Below are positions 33,759 through 43,439 of a stretch of DNA of 64,000 bases, piece after piece. This DNA comes from an uncultured Alphaproteobacteria bacterium (GTDB lineage: Bacteria; Pseudomonadota; Alphaproteobacteria; Rs-D84): assembly GCA_905233975.1 (NCBI GenBank), contig CAJOGD010000006.1:26864-90863 (forward strand), given 5' to 3'. Each line of letters starts with the position of its first letter. Positions within the stretch are counted from its first letter, which is position 1. A program made the translations under genes and the position numbers. Under the pieces are notes generated by a model, which did no database searches, had not been told where the DNA came from, and was given only the letters and a program-made list of their open reading frames with translations.

Positions 33759-34820
33759 CTATTTTTCCATAATTTCTTTCTTGCCGCCCGCGACGTGTTG
33801 ATAGATATGATTATGTATAACCAAATCTTTGTTCGCACTGACTTCCAACTTGCCAATTGGTGATGCGGTTTGGGCGGCGGCGGCAATAAATTCATCCATA
33901 TTATCGGGGCTTGCATTTTCAAACCCGTTGATTAACGCCATCAACATAGTATAAACATAATCGGCATAATATATGTTATCGGTGCCACCCATTTGTTTAT
34001 ACCGTTCAACAAAATTCGCATCAGATTGCGCAGTATCAACATCCCATGCGCCCTCTAACAATTCAAGATTTGTTGTCATACCCAGCAATTGAAATCCCGC
34101 GATTGGAATATTCGCATTATTTTCGTGTAATTGTTTGATGAAAATATCCGTTGCGGGCGGTGTGGCCTCAAACACTATATAGTCCGGTTTTGCGCGTTTG
34201 ATTTTTTGTATCAATGCAAAGAAATTTTTTTCATCCGGAACGAAACTTTCATTTAAAACTATTTTCAATTCTTTTTTAAAGACCGGCACCAGGTCCGCGA
34301 CCATATAATTCATTGCTGGGGTATTTTGATAAATAATCGCGATATTCTTTTTCTTTTCTGACTTTATCTTTTTCGCAATCATTTCAGCCGCGGTTGCAAT
34401 ATCTGGCAGCAATCGGAAATTATAGTCGCCTTGGCTTGCCTCTGGCGCACTAACAAAGAATATCGACGGGATTTTATTTTCTTGGGCTATTGGTGCGACA
34501 ACCATTGCGGTTGACGAAATATACCCCATAACCGCATTTATTTTATCGGTAAATATCAATTTGCGGATAATGGTCGATGCCTTGGCGGTGTCCATGCCCG
34601 AATCTTCCAATATAAATTTATAATAATTTTTTGTGTCCGCGGTGTCCGCCTTTACCATTTCTATCGCGCGTTTTGTGGCGGCACCGTATTCGGCCATATC
34701 GCCCGACAGTGGCAACATCATGCCGATTTTAATTACGGGTTTATTTTGCGGATTTTCGTTTTGTTTATCACATGCACAGAGTGATAAAGCCATACACAAG
34801 ATTAGAAAGATTTTCTTCAT
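33759..34820 (-). CDS. Periplasmic-binding lipoprotein, Liv paralogue 3
   Basis: 353 aa from the ATG at 34820; the longer frame to 34856 overlaps paralogue 4 and lacks support. Lipobox LSLCACD; opening VIKIGMMLPLSGDMAEYGAA. Shares NENP.NKPV after the Cys with paralogue 4, so these two probably duplicated recently. SAPEASQGDYNFRLLPDIAT in the hinge region. Its C-terminal region (VIHNHIYQHVAGGKKEI) differs from the others. Confidence 0.88.
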   Translation of the reverse strand: MKKIFLILCMALSLCACDKQNENPQNKPVIKIGMMLPLSGDMAEYGAATKRAIEMVKADTADTKNYYKFILEDSGMDTAKASTIIRKLIFTDKINAVMGYISSTAMVVAPIAQENKIPSIFFVSAPEASQGDYNFRLLPDIATAAEMIAKKIKSEKKKNIAIIYQNTPAMNYMVADLVPVFKKELKIVLNESFVPDEKNFFALIQKIKRAKPDYIVFEATPPATDIFIKQLHENNANIPIAGFQLLGMTTNLELLEGAWDVDTAQSDANFVERYKQMGGTDNIYYADYVYTMLMALINGFENASPDNMDEFIAAAAQTASPIGKLEVSANKDLVIHNHIYQHVAGGKKEIMEK

Positions 34821-34833
34821 TTTTTTACTCCTT

Positions 34834-35913
34834 TTATTTAATTGCCTGTAATGCACCGTCTTTTACAATGCCGGTCACTACGTTCGAATGAAATTGACCA
34901 CGCGAATCAAGCGTATATTTCCCAACAACGCCACTATAATCCGTCTTGGATAACAACTGCGCAGAAACCTCGTCCGCCGTTGGGATATTATTTTCTGTCT
35001 CTGTATTCTCGTACGCTTCAACAATCAGGCTTCCGATATCATACAGATATGCACTGCTGGACGCGCCCTGCCCGGCCAATCCCCATTGTGTCTTTAACTC
35101 TTCGGGGGTTATGAATGCGCCGATGTTATAAAACCCTTCGTAAAGAGCGAAATCTTTCGCCATCGGCAATGCGTCACTATACGCAATTATTTTATTAACA
35201 TTTTGATTACGGATTTCACGTGTCAATATATCCAATTCCGGTTCATAAGAATAAATAAACACCGCGCCAGATTCCGAATTTTTTAGTTTTGATACCAACA
35301 CCCTGAAATCTACTTCGCCTTTATTAAACCGGTGAACCGTATATTTTATTTTTGCCGCATCCAAATTTGCCAACAGTGGTGTCAATAACTGATCCGCGGC
35401 GCCGATATTTTCATAGACCAAATCAACATTTTTAACAGAACGCGATTTCAAAAACTCAATCGTTGCGGCATTTTCGTCCGGACCCGTTATAAAGTTCTGA
35501 AAATTATATTTGCTTTGTAAAACAACATCATCAAAAGAAAAATTAAAATTGATTGTTTGATTTTTCGCCGCCATTGGTGCGACTATGCGCCCCGCCCCAG
35601 AAAAGAACGATATTATTACATTGACTTTGTCCGTATAAATGAATTTATTTGCAATATTATTTATGGTCTTGGAATCCATTTGGTCATTTTCGACCATCAA
35701 ATCATAATAATATTTGTTATCCTGGTTTTTATTTGCGTCATTAATCGCGGCCCGCAAAGCCTTGTGTCCCGCATTACCAACCGCCGCCATATTCCCGGTC
35801 AGTGGAAAAGACGCCCCGATTTTTACCACCGGTTTATTTGTCGGATTTTCGTTTTGTTTATCACACGCACACAGAGCCAGAATCGCACATAAAACGCACA
35901 ACAGCTTCTTCAT
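34834..35913 (-). CDS. Periplasmic-binding lipoprotein, Liv paralogue 4
   Basis: 359 aa. Lipobox LALCACD; opening VVKIGASFPLTGNMAAVGNA. The hinge segment (FSFDDVVLQSKYNFQNFITG) is the most divergent in the array, and the C-terminus ends in a short LQAIK without the usual basic-acid tail. Likely the most different ligand preference. Confidence 0.88.
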   Translation of the reverse strand: MKKLLCVLCAILALCACDKQNENPTNKPVVKIGASFPLTGNMAAVGNAGHKALRAAINDANKNQDNKYYYDLMVENDQMDSKTINNIANKFIYTDKVNVIISFFSGAGRIVAPMAAKNQTINFNFSFDDVVLQSKYNFQNFITGPDENAATIEFLKSRSVKNVDLVYENIGAADQLLTPLLANLDAAKIKYTVHRFNKGEVDFRVLVSKLKNSESGAVFIYSYEPELDILTREIRNQNVNKIIAYSDALPMAKDFALYEGFYNIGAFITPEELKTQWGLAGQGASSSAYLYDIGSLIVEAYENTETENNIPTADEVSAQLLSKTDYSGVVGKYTLDSRGQFHSNVVTGIVKDGALQAIK

Positions 35914-35916
35914 TTC

Positions 35917-36984
35917 CTACTCCTTTACAACAACGGGTTTGCCATTGACGACTTTTTTCAAAACCGCATTTGAATTGAAAATTCCGTTTTCGTCCTGAAT
36001 GATTTTTCCAACCACGCCGTCGTATTCTTTAAGTTTCAACAATTCGTCAATCGCGGTTTCTTTGGTTTCCGCCCGTTCAAACGCCGCGACCACCAACATC
36101 GCCGCATCATACGCATTACCAACACTGAATATATTTTCAGATTTGTTATGCGTTGTGAATTTTTCGATATATTCTGGTTGTAATTCTGCGGCATCTGTGT
36201 ACCAAAAACCTTCTATCACGCTTTTGTCGTCCAAGAAACTGAACGCCTCTACCGATGTGACCGGGGCCGTATTTTTGGATTCTTGCAATCGTTTCAATAT
36301 AATGTCCAAAGCCGGCGAATATTCAAACAACACATAAAGTCCTGGCTTTGTCATCGCCGCCTTTTTCAGCAACAAATTAAAATCCCGTTCTTGGTTATTT
36401 GTGCGGAATTCAGTGAACTTGATTTTGTGTTTATTCAACAAGTTTTGTAAAGTTTCCGACATTTCTATCCATGCGGGATCAACACCAGTAAAAATTACTA
36501 TGTTATTAATTTTATCTTTGACGATTTTTTCCACCAATTTATCTACTTCGTATCTTGGCTGGGTCCAATGGATAAAGTTGTATTTACCGTCGGCAACCTT
36601 GGCATCAGACGCATTCGCAGAAATATGTATTATTTTATTTTTCTCTGCCAATGGCGTTGTGGTCAGCCCGATTACAGAACCAAAATCTATTATCGCATCA
36701 ACTTTATCGACATTGAAAAATTTTTGATTCACCAATGCGGCGCGTTTAATTTCAAGCGCATTATCTTCGATAATAAATTTGTAATTGTATTTTAAATCAT
36801 CGGCCTTGGCATGCAGATCTTGTTCGGCAACCTCTATCGCACCCTTCATAATGGCGCCAATATTGCCCATATCGCCGGACAGCGTCAAAGACACGCCGAT
36901 TTTTATCTCTGGTTTATTCGATTCCTGTTTATCGCACGCACACAGTGATAAAGCCATACATAAAACACTTATCAGTTTCCTCAT
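35917..36984 (-). CDS. Periplasmic-binding lipoprotein, Liv paralogue 5
   Basis: 355 aa. Lipobox LSLCACD; opening EIKIGVSLTLSGDMGNIGAI. Contains KYNFIHWTQPRYEVDKLVEK, a segment nearly shared with paralogue 8 (KYNFIHWTQSEVLADKMVD) and, more loosely, paralogue 6, defining a subgroup. Confidence 0.9.
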   Translation of the reverse strand: MRKLISVLCMALSLCACDKQESNKPEIKIGVSLTLSGDMGNIGAIMKGAIEVAEQDLHAKADDLKYNYKFIIEDNALEIKRAALVNQKFFNVDKVDAIIDFGSVIGLTTTPLAEKNKIIHISANASDAKVADGKYNFIHWTQPRYEVDKLVEKIVKDKINNIVIFTGVDPAWIEMSETLQNLLNKHKIKFTEFRTNNQERDFNLLLKKAAMTKPGLYVLFEYSPALDIILKRLQESKNTAPVTSVEAFSFLDDKSVIEGFWYTDAAELQPEYIEKFTTHNKSENIFSVGNAYDAAMLVVAAFERAETKETAIDELLKLKEYDGVVGKIIQDENGIFNSNAVLKKVVNGKPVVVKE

Positions 36985-36987
36985 TTT

Positions 36988-38061
36988 TTACTCCTTTATT
37001 ATAATTTGTTCACCGTTCACAAACTTTCTGACCACAGATGGCGATTTTATGACGCCATTATCTTGGACCTCTAATCTTCCAACTATGCCATCATAGAATT
37101 TCGTTTTCTTTAGTGTTTCGGCCACCTCATAGTCATTTGGTATTCGGCCGTTTTTGGCATAGAAATCTTCATTTGCGGTCATAATAAGGTTGACTATGTC
37201 ATAGGCGTATGCCGGAATATTCAAGACCTTGGACGATGTCTTTTGTGCCATGCGCGCAATGAATTTTTCATCGCCATCTGGGGCAAAAACAAACACCTGG
37301 TTTTCAAATAATTCTGGATTTTTTGTCAGACCCATATTTTGAATATTAATTACCGGAATATTAACATCATCGGCCAACATTTCTTTGCGTATAATTTCCA
37401 ACGCCGGCGAAAAAGTGTTCAAAATCCAATAATCCGCCCCGAAAGCCTTGGCCTTTTGTATCATCAACGCAAAATTACGATTATCCGGACCAAATGAAAA
37501 TTCTTGGTATTTAATATTGTTTTTATCCAAGAATTCATTTGTCTTTACACGAAACTCCTCGTTACCAACCGTTTGCATATTAAAGGCAACAACTTTTTTG
37601 CATTTTTGCGACACCAAATAATCGACCATTTTCTTGGCCGCAATATCAACTAATTGCCAATCGGTAAAGTTTAAATCACCTTCGGCAATATTGGACGCAT
37701 TGGAAAGACTGATATGTAAAACTTTTGCTTTGTCCGCAATCGGTGATACAACCGAACCAACTGGCGAAAAAGAACTAACCACCGCATCAACTTTATCAAC
37801 ACTTATGAATTTGTTAGCAATTATCGCGGCCTTGGACGGGGTGAACATGTCGTCTTCAAAAATGATTTTAAATTTTATCGGCGAATCTTTATGATCTTCG
37901 GCCGCCAGTTCAACCGCATAGCGACTGTTTTCGCCAAATTCAGCGAGTTCACCAGACATTGGCAACATCACGCCAATCTTTACCACCGGTTTATCGGATT
38001 TTTCTTCACTGCACGCGACCAAAGTGATTGCTGCCAATATAGATATCAAAAGTTTCTTCAT
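36988..38061 (-). CDS. Periplasmic-binding lipoprotein, Liv paralogue 6
   Basis: 357 aa. Lipobox ITLVACSE: Ser at +2, whereas seven of the eight paralogues have Asp, so this one may leave the inner membrane. Opening VVKIGVMLPMSGELAEFGEN; LSNASNIAEGDLNFTDWQLVD in the hinge region. First of the six consecutive binding proteins after livG. Confidence 0.9.
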   Translation of the reverse strand: MKKLLISILAAITLVACSEEKSDKPVVKIGVMLPMSGELAEFGENSRYAVELAAEDHKDSPIKFKIIFEDDMFTPSKAAIIANKFISVDKVDAVVSSFSPVGSVVSPIADKAKVLHISLSNASNIAEGDLNFTDWQLVDIAAKKMVDYLVSQKCKKVVAFNMQTVGNEEFRVKTNEFLDKNNIKYQEFSFGPDNRNFALMIQKAKAFGADYWILNTFSPALEIIRKEMLADDVNIPVINIQNMGLTKNPELFENQVFVFAPDGDEKFIARMAQKTSSKVLNIPAYAYDIVNLIMTANEDFYAKNGRIPNDYEVAETLKKTKFYDGIVGRLEVQDNGVIKSPSVVRKFVNGEQIIIKE

Positions 38062-38063
38062 TT

Positions 38064-38795
38064 TTACACTCCCAGGTATGCCTGTTGAACGGATTTATTG
38101 CGCAAAACGGTGTCCGGCGCGCCGGACGCCAACAACGCCCCATGGTCCAGGACGATAATATGGTCGGACAGTTGTTTTATCAGCCCCATATTGTGTTCGA
38201 TAATCACGACGGTTTTATTTTGCGCCTTTAATTCACTAATCAGGCCCAGCACGTGTTCCACGCGTTTTGCAAACAGCCCTGAAAACGGTTCGTCCAGTAA
38301 ATAAATATCTGCGTCTTGAATCAATGCACGCCCCAGTTCCAGCAATTTCCGTTGGCCATACGATAATTCTTCGGCCAATTTATGACGATGCGATGAAAGG
38401 CCGATTTTTTCCAACGTTGCATTGACACGTGCCATCATTTCCGGCGTTTTAAATTGGCGCAGTGATTTAGTAAATTTTGTTTCCGCAATTGCCAACAATA
38501 AATTATCATCGACCGATAGCTGATTTATCAAACGCCCGTCTTGGAAAGTGCGCGCGATGCGCAGTTCGCGCAACCTGATTGGTTCAATAAAATCAAATGT
38601 TTCGTCGTCAATCGTGATTGTGCCGCAATCGGGCCTGTATAATCCAGATATCAGGTTCATTAGTGTGGTTTTCCCCGAACCGTTTGGCCCAATCAGTCCG
38701 GTTGTTTTGCCGGCGGCAATCGATATAGACAAATCATCGACGGCGTGCAGACCGCCAAAGTTTTTTGTTAAATGTGTGACGATTATGCTTTTCAC
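38064..38795 (-). CDS. livG: Branched-chain amino-acid-type ABC transporter ATPase LivG
   Basis: 243 aa. Walker A LIGPNGSGKTTLM, signature ELSYGQRKLLELGRAL (SYGQ is the LivG form), Walker B YLLDEPFSGL, IEHNMGL. A short LivG-type ARTFQDGRL segment follows the Q-loop. 2 nt after livM. Confidence 0.95.
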   Translation of the reverse strand: MKSIIVTHLTKNFGGLHAVDDLSISIAAGKTTGLIGPNGSGKTTLMNLISGLYRPDCGTITIDDETFDFIEPIRLRELRIARTFQDGRLINQLSVDDNLLLAIAETKFTKSLRQFKTPEMMARVNATLEKIGLSSHRHKLAEELSYGQRKLLELGRALIQDADIYLLDEPFSGLFAKRVEHVLGLISELKAQNKTVVIIEHNMGLIKQLSDHIIVLDHGALLASGAPDTVLRNKSVQQAYLGV

Positions 38796-38797
38796 TT

Positions 38798-39664
38798 TTA
38801 CATCCTGTATTTTCCAAAAAGTCCGCGCGGGCGATAAACCATTATCAAAATCAACGCCAACCCGTAAATAATCTGTTGCAACTGGGCCGCCGTTTCATAA
38901 GGCAGGCCGACAAAGCGCAAAATTTCCGGCAAACTTAACAATATCAGCGCGCCGGCAATACTGCCCAGACTTGACGCCAAACCGCCGATAATGATGATTG
39001 TGAACAGGAATATACTTTCGTGAATTTGAAACGTACTGGGGTCAATAAACGCGATATACGACGCAAACAATCCGCCCGCAATTCCCGCAACGACCGCAGA
39101 CAGCAAAAATATCACATTTTTAAACCTTTCGACCGGGTATCCCATAACAGTTGCCAATTCTTCATCTTCACGAATTGCCTTTAATCCGCGGCCATACGAC
39201 GACCGATCAATCCACCGATAAAGCGCGAAAATAATTGCCAATATCACGAACGCCAATCCCAGAAACGCGGCATTAGAATCAATCGCAAATCCAAACAATG
39301 ACGGCTTTGGAATACCGAATATCCCCAGTGGCCCATTCGTTAAATCTTTCCAGTTCAAAAACAAAGAATACACGATAATCCCAAGTCCCGCGGACACAAT
39401 CGCGTAATACCCGCCGTTAAATCGCGACAAAATGCGCCCGACGACATACGCAACCGCGATATTTATCACCGCGCCAATCAGCAACGACACAAAGAAATTT
39501 ATACCAAACCCGGTCATAACAATTGCGGTGGCATACGCACCAATTCCATAAAACGCCGCCGGTGCCAAAGACAGCAGGCCCGTCAATCCCACCACCATGT
39601 TAAGCGATAACGCCAACACGCCATAAATACAAAACAAAATGCCAAGATTGATTAGATATTCCAT
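38798..39664 (-). CDS. livM: Branched-chain amino-acid-type ABC transporter permease LivM
   Basis: 288 aa, about eight to ten membrane segments. LSLNMVVGLTGLLSLAPAAFYGIGAY near the start, and the coupling motif YGRGLKAIREDEELATVMG, which docks on the ATPases. Shorter than E. coli LivM, which has an N-terminal extension. One nucleotide separates it from paralogue 7. Confidence 0.94.
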   Translation of the reverse strand: MEYLINLGILFCIYGVLALSLNMVVGLTGLLSLAPAAFYGIGAYATAIVMTGFGINFFVSLLIGAVINIAVAYVVGRILSRFNGGYYAIVSAGLGIIVYSLFLNWKDLTNGPLGIFGIPKPSLFGFAIDSNAAFLGLAFVILAIIFALYRWIDRSSYGRGLKAIREDEELATVMGYPVERFKNVIFLLSAVVAGIAGGLFASYIAFIDPSTFQIHESIFLFTIIIIGGLASSLGSIAGALILLSLPEILRFVGLPYETAAQLQQIIYGLALILIMVYRPRGLFGKYRM

Positions 39665-39665
39665 G

Positions 39666-40736
39666 TTATTGTGCCACCTGTATTGGTTTGCCGTTTTCCA
39701 TTTTTTCTATGATTCCGTCGGAATAAATTATTCCATTCTGATTCATGTGCAGTTTTCCATTCGCGCCATTATAATCAGATATAACATCGTGCAGTTTTTG
39801 CCCGTAATCGACATTTTCTTTGCCGTATTTTTCGAACACATCATGAATTATTTTCACCGCATCATAATGCGCCGGCACAGAAATATCAGACATTTTGCCC
39901 GAAAATTCATTTGCATATCTTTGTTTGAAATCCGATGTCCCCGACGGCGCGTTTATAAAATAGTTTCCATCAAACAAACCCGGTTCATTACTAAACGCGA
40001 ACAAATAATATGTGGTAAGTTTCCCGGCATACCCCGCAATTTTAAGTTCCCGCGCAAAAATGCTCATCAACGGTTCGTACGCATACAGCAAAACGACATC
40101 GGGCTTTTTGTTTTTTACGCGCAACGCTTCGGACTTTACATTTTTTGCGTCGGGCAGTATTTTTTCGGTCGCCACAATTTTTATATTATTCTTTTTCAGT
40201 TCCGGTTCGGTTGCCGCCAAAACTGCCTCGCCCGCCATGTGATTCATTGTGACGATGGCGATTGCTTTAACCTTTTGCGATTTCAGATATTCGGACAATT
40301 GCGCCGCCAACGCGTTCAAGTCGGACGAATTATTAAAAGTATATTCATTGTCGGCAACACTGCCGTCGGCGGAAAAAGATATATGTAAAATTTTATCGTT
40401 TTTTACCCTTTCTTTGACCGCGTGGCCCATGGCGGCGTTTTCAGAAATCAAAACATCGATTTTATCATAGTTTTTTAATTTATCGTATAAGCTGACGGTT
40501 TTTTTCGGGTCGAATCCGTCCTCCATGACAATTTCGTATTTGAATTTGTTGTTTGGGTCGGCGTTGATTTCGGCCAAAGCCATCATCATACCATTCTTGG
40601 CGGATTCGCCAAAGTTGGAATTATCGCCGGACAGTGGCAACACCGCACCGATTTTTACGACCGGCCGACCGGACTCTTCGCGGTCGCATGCACAGAGTGA
40701 CACCGCCATACATAAAACACACAATAATTTTTTCAT
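39666..40736 (-). CDS. Periplasmic-binding lipoprotein, Liv paralogue 7
   Basis: 356 aa from the ATG at 40736 (longer start at 40757 lacks support). Lipobox VSLCACD; opening VVKIGAVLPLSGDNSNFGES. Similar to paralogue 1 in hinge (SFSADGSVADNEYTFNNSSD) and in the IIYSDGIIEKMENGKPI end. Lies between the two permease genes. Confidence 0.9.
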   Translation of the reverse strand: MKKLLCVLCMAVSLCACDREESGRPVVKIGAVLPLSGDNSNFGESAKNGMMMALAEINADPNNKFKYEIVMEDGFDPKKTVSLYDKLKNYDKIDVLISENAAMGHAVKERVKNDKILHISFSADGSVADNEYTFNNSSDLNALAAQLSEYLKSQKVKAIAIVTMNHMAGEAVLAATEPELKKNNIKIVATEKILPDAKNVKSEALRVKNKKPDVVLLYAYEPLMSIFARELKIAGYAGKLTTYYLFAFSNEPGLFDGNYFINAPSGTSDFKQRYANEFSGKMSDISVPAHYDAVKIIHDVFEKYGKENVDYGQKLHDVISDYNGANGKLHMNQNGIIYSDGIIEKMENGKPIQVAQ

Positions 40737-40746
40737 TTTTATACCC

Positions 40747-41820
40747 CTATTTTTCAACCATTACCGGTTTGCCGTCTTTGATTTCCATTACGATTGCGCC
40801 GGATTGAAATACGCCGTCGGCGTCAACCCAAATATCGCCAACCGAGCCATGAAAATTCTTGGTTTCCATTATTTTATTGGCAACCTCTTCGGATGTTGGT
40901 TTGCGCCCCAATTTATCGTATAATTCCGAATATGTTTTCCCAAGTATATATCCCGCATCATACGCATACCCCAGCGAGAAATAATTTGTAGAGCCCGTTT
41001 TTTCCGTTACACGATTCAACAAGTCCTGTTCGCCTTCGGGCGTGATGATATATTGCGCGCCGTTCAATTTATCTTGGATATTTGAAAAAAGGAACGAGTC
41101 AATCGCAACAAGTGGTTTGTTAACCTGTTTTTCAATTATTGTTTTCAGCAAAATATCAAGGCTTGGCGGCAACGCGGTTGTGTACCAAACATCGAAATTC
41201 TTTTTCTTCATTTTATCCACAATGACATTAAAGTCCTTGTCATCTATGCCAAAATTTACGCGTTCTGTTTTAATGCCCGCCGCCTTTAACTTTAATTCAA
41301 CCAAATCTGTTGTCTGTTGCAGTCCCGGTTGATATACCGCAAACAGAACAGCACTTTTTGCGCCTTTGCTCTTAATCAAATCAACCATTTTATCTGCCAA
41401 AACTTCGGATTGCGTCCAATGAATAAAGTTATATTTTCCAACCGCGATGTTTTTATCATTGCTGATTCCAAAATGGAAAACGCCCGCGTTATCCGCGATT
41501 GGCGAAATAACATTTCCCGCCACCGCAGACCATGAAATAATCGCATCAACCTTGTCCGCATTTATCAACTTGTTTGCCGCGGTCGCCGCACGTGGTGCAT
41601 CATATCCAAAATCTTCATAAACATATTTTATCTGAACATTCTTCGGTGCCACATCTTGCAAAGCCAATTCCAATGTTGCCCTTACATTTTCACCGTTTTC
41701 CGCAAACTTTCCCGAAAAAGATGAAACAACACCGATCTTTACTGTGGTCTTACCGGAATCACCACCATCGCACGCAACCAACGATAACGCCGCACACAAA
41801 GCACAAAACAGTTTCCTCAT
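40747..41820 (-). CDS. Periplasmic-binding lipoprotein, Liv paralogue 8
   Basis: 357 aa. Lipobox LSLVACD; opening TVKIGVVSSFSGKFAENGEN lacks the PL(S/T)G proline. First binding protein in the operon; its ATG overlaps the livH stop (ATGA), so it should be translated stoichiometrically with the permease. Groups with paralogue 5 by the NFIHWTQ segment. Confidence 0.9.
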   Translation of the reverse strand: MRKLFCALCAALSLVACDGGDSGKTTVKIGVVSSFSGKFAENGENVRATLELALQDVAPKNVQIKYVYEDFGYDAPRAATAANKLINADKVDAIISWSAVAGNVISPIADNAGVFHFGISNDKNIAVGKYNFIHWTQSEVLADKMVDLIKSKGAKSAVLFAVYQPGLQQTTDLVELKLKAAGIKTERVNFGIDDKDFNVIVDKMKKKNFDVWYTTALPPSLDILLKTIIEKQVNKPLVAIDSFLFSNIQDKLNGAQYIITPEGEQDLLNRVTEKTGSTNYFSLGYAYDAGYILGKTYSELYDKLGRKPTSEEVANKIMETKNFHGSVGDIWVDADGVFQSGAIVMEIKDGKPVMVEK

Positions 41821-42728
41821 TTTTTACTTCCTTTTGGTTTCGTTAATTTACAAGATACTTTTTTGGGTGCGCGCACAAATATCCCATTTGGACGCAACCA
41901 TAACAGCAAGATGAATATCACGAATGCGATTAAATCGCGCCACTGGCTTGCAAAGAACCAAACGCCGATATTTTCCGCCAATGCCAACACCATAGACCCC
42001 AGGTATGCCGCCAAAACCGTCGGTCCGCCGATAATTGCACCAATCATACCTTTGAACAAAACGTTGAATCCCATTGTCGGTTCCATACCCGTATCATATC
42101 CAACACAGACGCCATAAAGTCCCAATATCGCCCCCACTACAATGGACACAATTATAATGACGCGATTTATATTTATCCCCGTTGTGTATGCAAGTTCGGG
42201 GCACTGTGCAATCGCGCGGATTTCCTTGCCCAGGAAAGTTTTTTGCAACAAAACATATATTCCAATCAACGACAGCGCGCCCAATATAATTATTATCAAC
42301 TGAACCAACGGGACATGCGCGAACCCAAGGTTTACCTGGGATAAATCCGCAACCGTTCCCAATGTTTGATACTGGGGGCCGAATATCAAATGAATCACCG
42401 ATTCAAAGATTGTATAAACGCCCAACGACACAACCAGCAAGACCATCGGACTTGCGCCCGCGGTGCGCATGGGGCGATATATAAATGCCTCTTGCGCCCA
42501 GGTGAATACGATTACGCCAAGTAAAATCAGCGGATACGCATAAATACCAAACATCGGTAATAATGAATAACCCAAATATGCGCCCAACGCCACCGACGCG
42601 CCCAACGCCATATTAAAAAACGGCGACACAGAAAACATTAAACGGAAAGCCATCGCAACAATCGCATACCCCGAACCAATGATAAGGGTATTCAACAAAA
42701 CAGACGATAATACGCCAATATCAGACAC
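41817..42728 (-). CDS. livH: Branched-chain amino-acid-type ABC transporter permease LivH
   Basis: 303 aa starting at GTG 42726-42728, with AAAAGGAAAA just upstream. The frame stays open further upstream, but that part is not LivH-like. LIIGSGYAIVAMAFRLMFSV, FNMALGASVALGAY, and coupling loop FLGKEIRAIAQCPELAYTTG are LivH features. First gene of the 12-gene operon; the promoter should lie in 42740-42810, but I cannot pick one with confidence. Confidence 0.93.
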   Translation of the reverse strand: MSDIGVLSSVLLNTLIIGSGYAIVAMAFRLMFSVSPFFNMALGASVALGAYLGYSLLPMFGIYAYPLILLGVIVFTWAQEAFIYRPMRTAGASPMVLLVVSLGVYTIFESVIHLIFGPQYQTLGTVADLSQVNLGFAHVPLVQLIIIILGALSLIGIYVLLQKTFLGKEIRAIAQCPELAYTTGININRVIIIVSIVVGAILGLYGVCVGYDTGMEPTMGFNVLFKGMIGAIIGGPTVLAAYLGSMVLALAENIGVWFFASQWRDLIAFVIFILLLWLRPNGIFVRAPKKVSCKLTKPKGSKK

Positions 42729-42813
42729 TGTATTTTTTCCTTTTCGGCCATATCTTAGTACAATATTGTTTGATTTGTAAATAAAAATAATCGGGGCAAA
42801 AAACACGTTTTTT

Positions 42814-42963
42814 GTGCGTTGGGGCGGAATTATTGCACTGTTGTATGTTGGGGTGTTTGGCGGATACGAAATATTGCCGTATTTACTAATTCTGTTGGCA
42901 ATCGCACGCATAGCGGCGGCGTTTATATATGCCCAAATTGGAAAATGCACAGACGATGAATAA
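42814..42963 (+). CDS. Possible small membrane protein, divergent from livH
   Basis: 49 codons from GTG (a non-AUG start further up is possible) with hydrophobic composition: WGGIIALLYVGVFGG then YLLILLAIARIAAAFIYAQI and a charged CTDDE end. The pattern suggests two membrane helices. No ribosome site is visible, so it may be a remnant. Confidence 0.35.
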   Translation: MRWGGIIALLYVGVFGGYEILPYLLILLAIARIAAAFIYAQIGKCTDDE

Positions 42964-43208
42964 GGGTTGAAAAATTGTCCGCCTTCGCCGATAAATAATA
43001 TTAAAACCCGCACTGTGATTACGAACAGCGCTACGGCGCGGCACTCAATTTTCAATCCTCGCTACGCTTCGGTGAAAATTGGTGAGGGATTTGTTCGCAT
43101 TTGCTCACCACTCGTAAGGTTCAAACTGCGTGCTTTGCACTTGTTCTCACCAACTAACGCGCGTACCCGGCAACCTATGGTTGCAGTGTCCAACCCGATG
43201 CCATACGG
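42964..43208. other. Non-coding region between the liv promoter side and tRNA-Ser
   Basis: No convincing gene. It contains CTCGCTACGCTTCGG-type sequence that recurs near 57210, hairpin-rich stretches (for example around CGGCAACCTATGGTTGCAG), and a 13-bp copy of the tRNA-Ser 3' region (GGTGAGGGATTTG at 43081-43093 and 43256-43268). Confidence 0.5.
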
Positions 43209-43245
43209 CACGAATAAAAAATGCCCCGTTGGGACATTTTTTATT
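43209..43245 (-). terminator. Terminator of tRNA-Ser
   Basis: On the minus strand AATGTCCC-AAC-GGGGCATT followed by TTTTTATT, just past the CCA end. Confidence 0.8.
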
Positions 43246-43247
43246 CG

Positions 43248-43341
43248 TGGCGGATGGTGAGGGATTTGAACCCCCGAAGGTCTTATTTCATACCTTGTCC
43301 GATTTCAAGTCGGATGCATTCAACCGCTCTGCCAACCATCC
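43248..43341 (-). tRNA. tRNA-Ser (UGA)
   Basis: Acceptor GGATGGT / ACCATCC with encoded CCA, D-arm GCAGAGCGGTTGAATGC, anticodon stem-loop TCCGA-CTTGAAA-TCGGA (anticodon TGA), long class II variable arm and T-arm GGGGGTTCAAATCCCTC. Reads UCA and related Ser codons. Confidence 0.95.
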
Positions 43342-43439
43342 GGGAACGCGATTTTGCAAACGTATGTTATAGTATTTTTTTCAAAAACGCAAATAAAATA
43401 ATCGGACAGGCGTCTAGGCATTGGCCCCGAAAAAAACGC

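Noticed and set aside
42729..43055. N-terminal extension of LivH to 43055
   Set aside because: The added 109 residues are not LivH-like, and a ribosome site with GTG at 42728 gives the normal family length.
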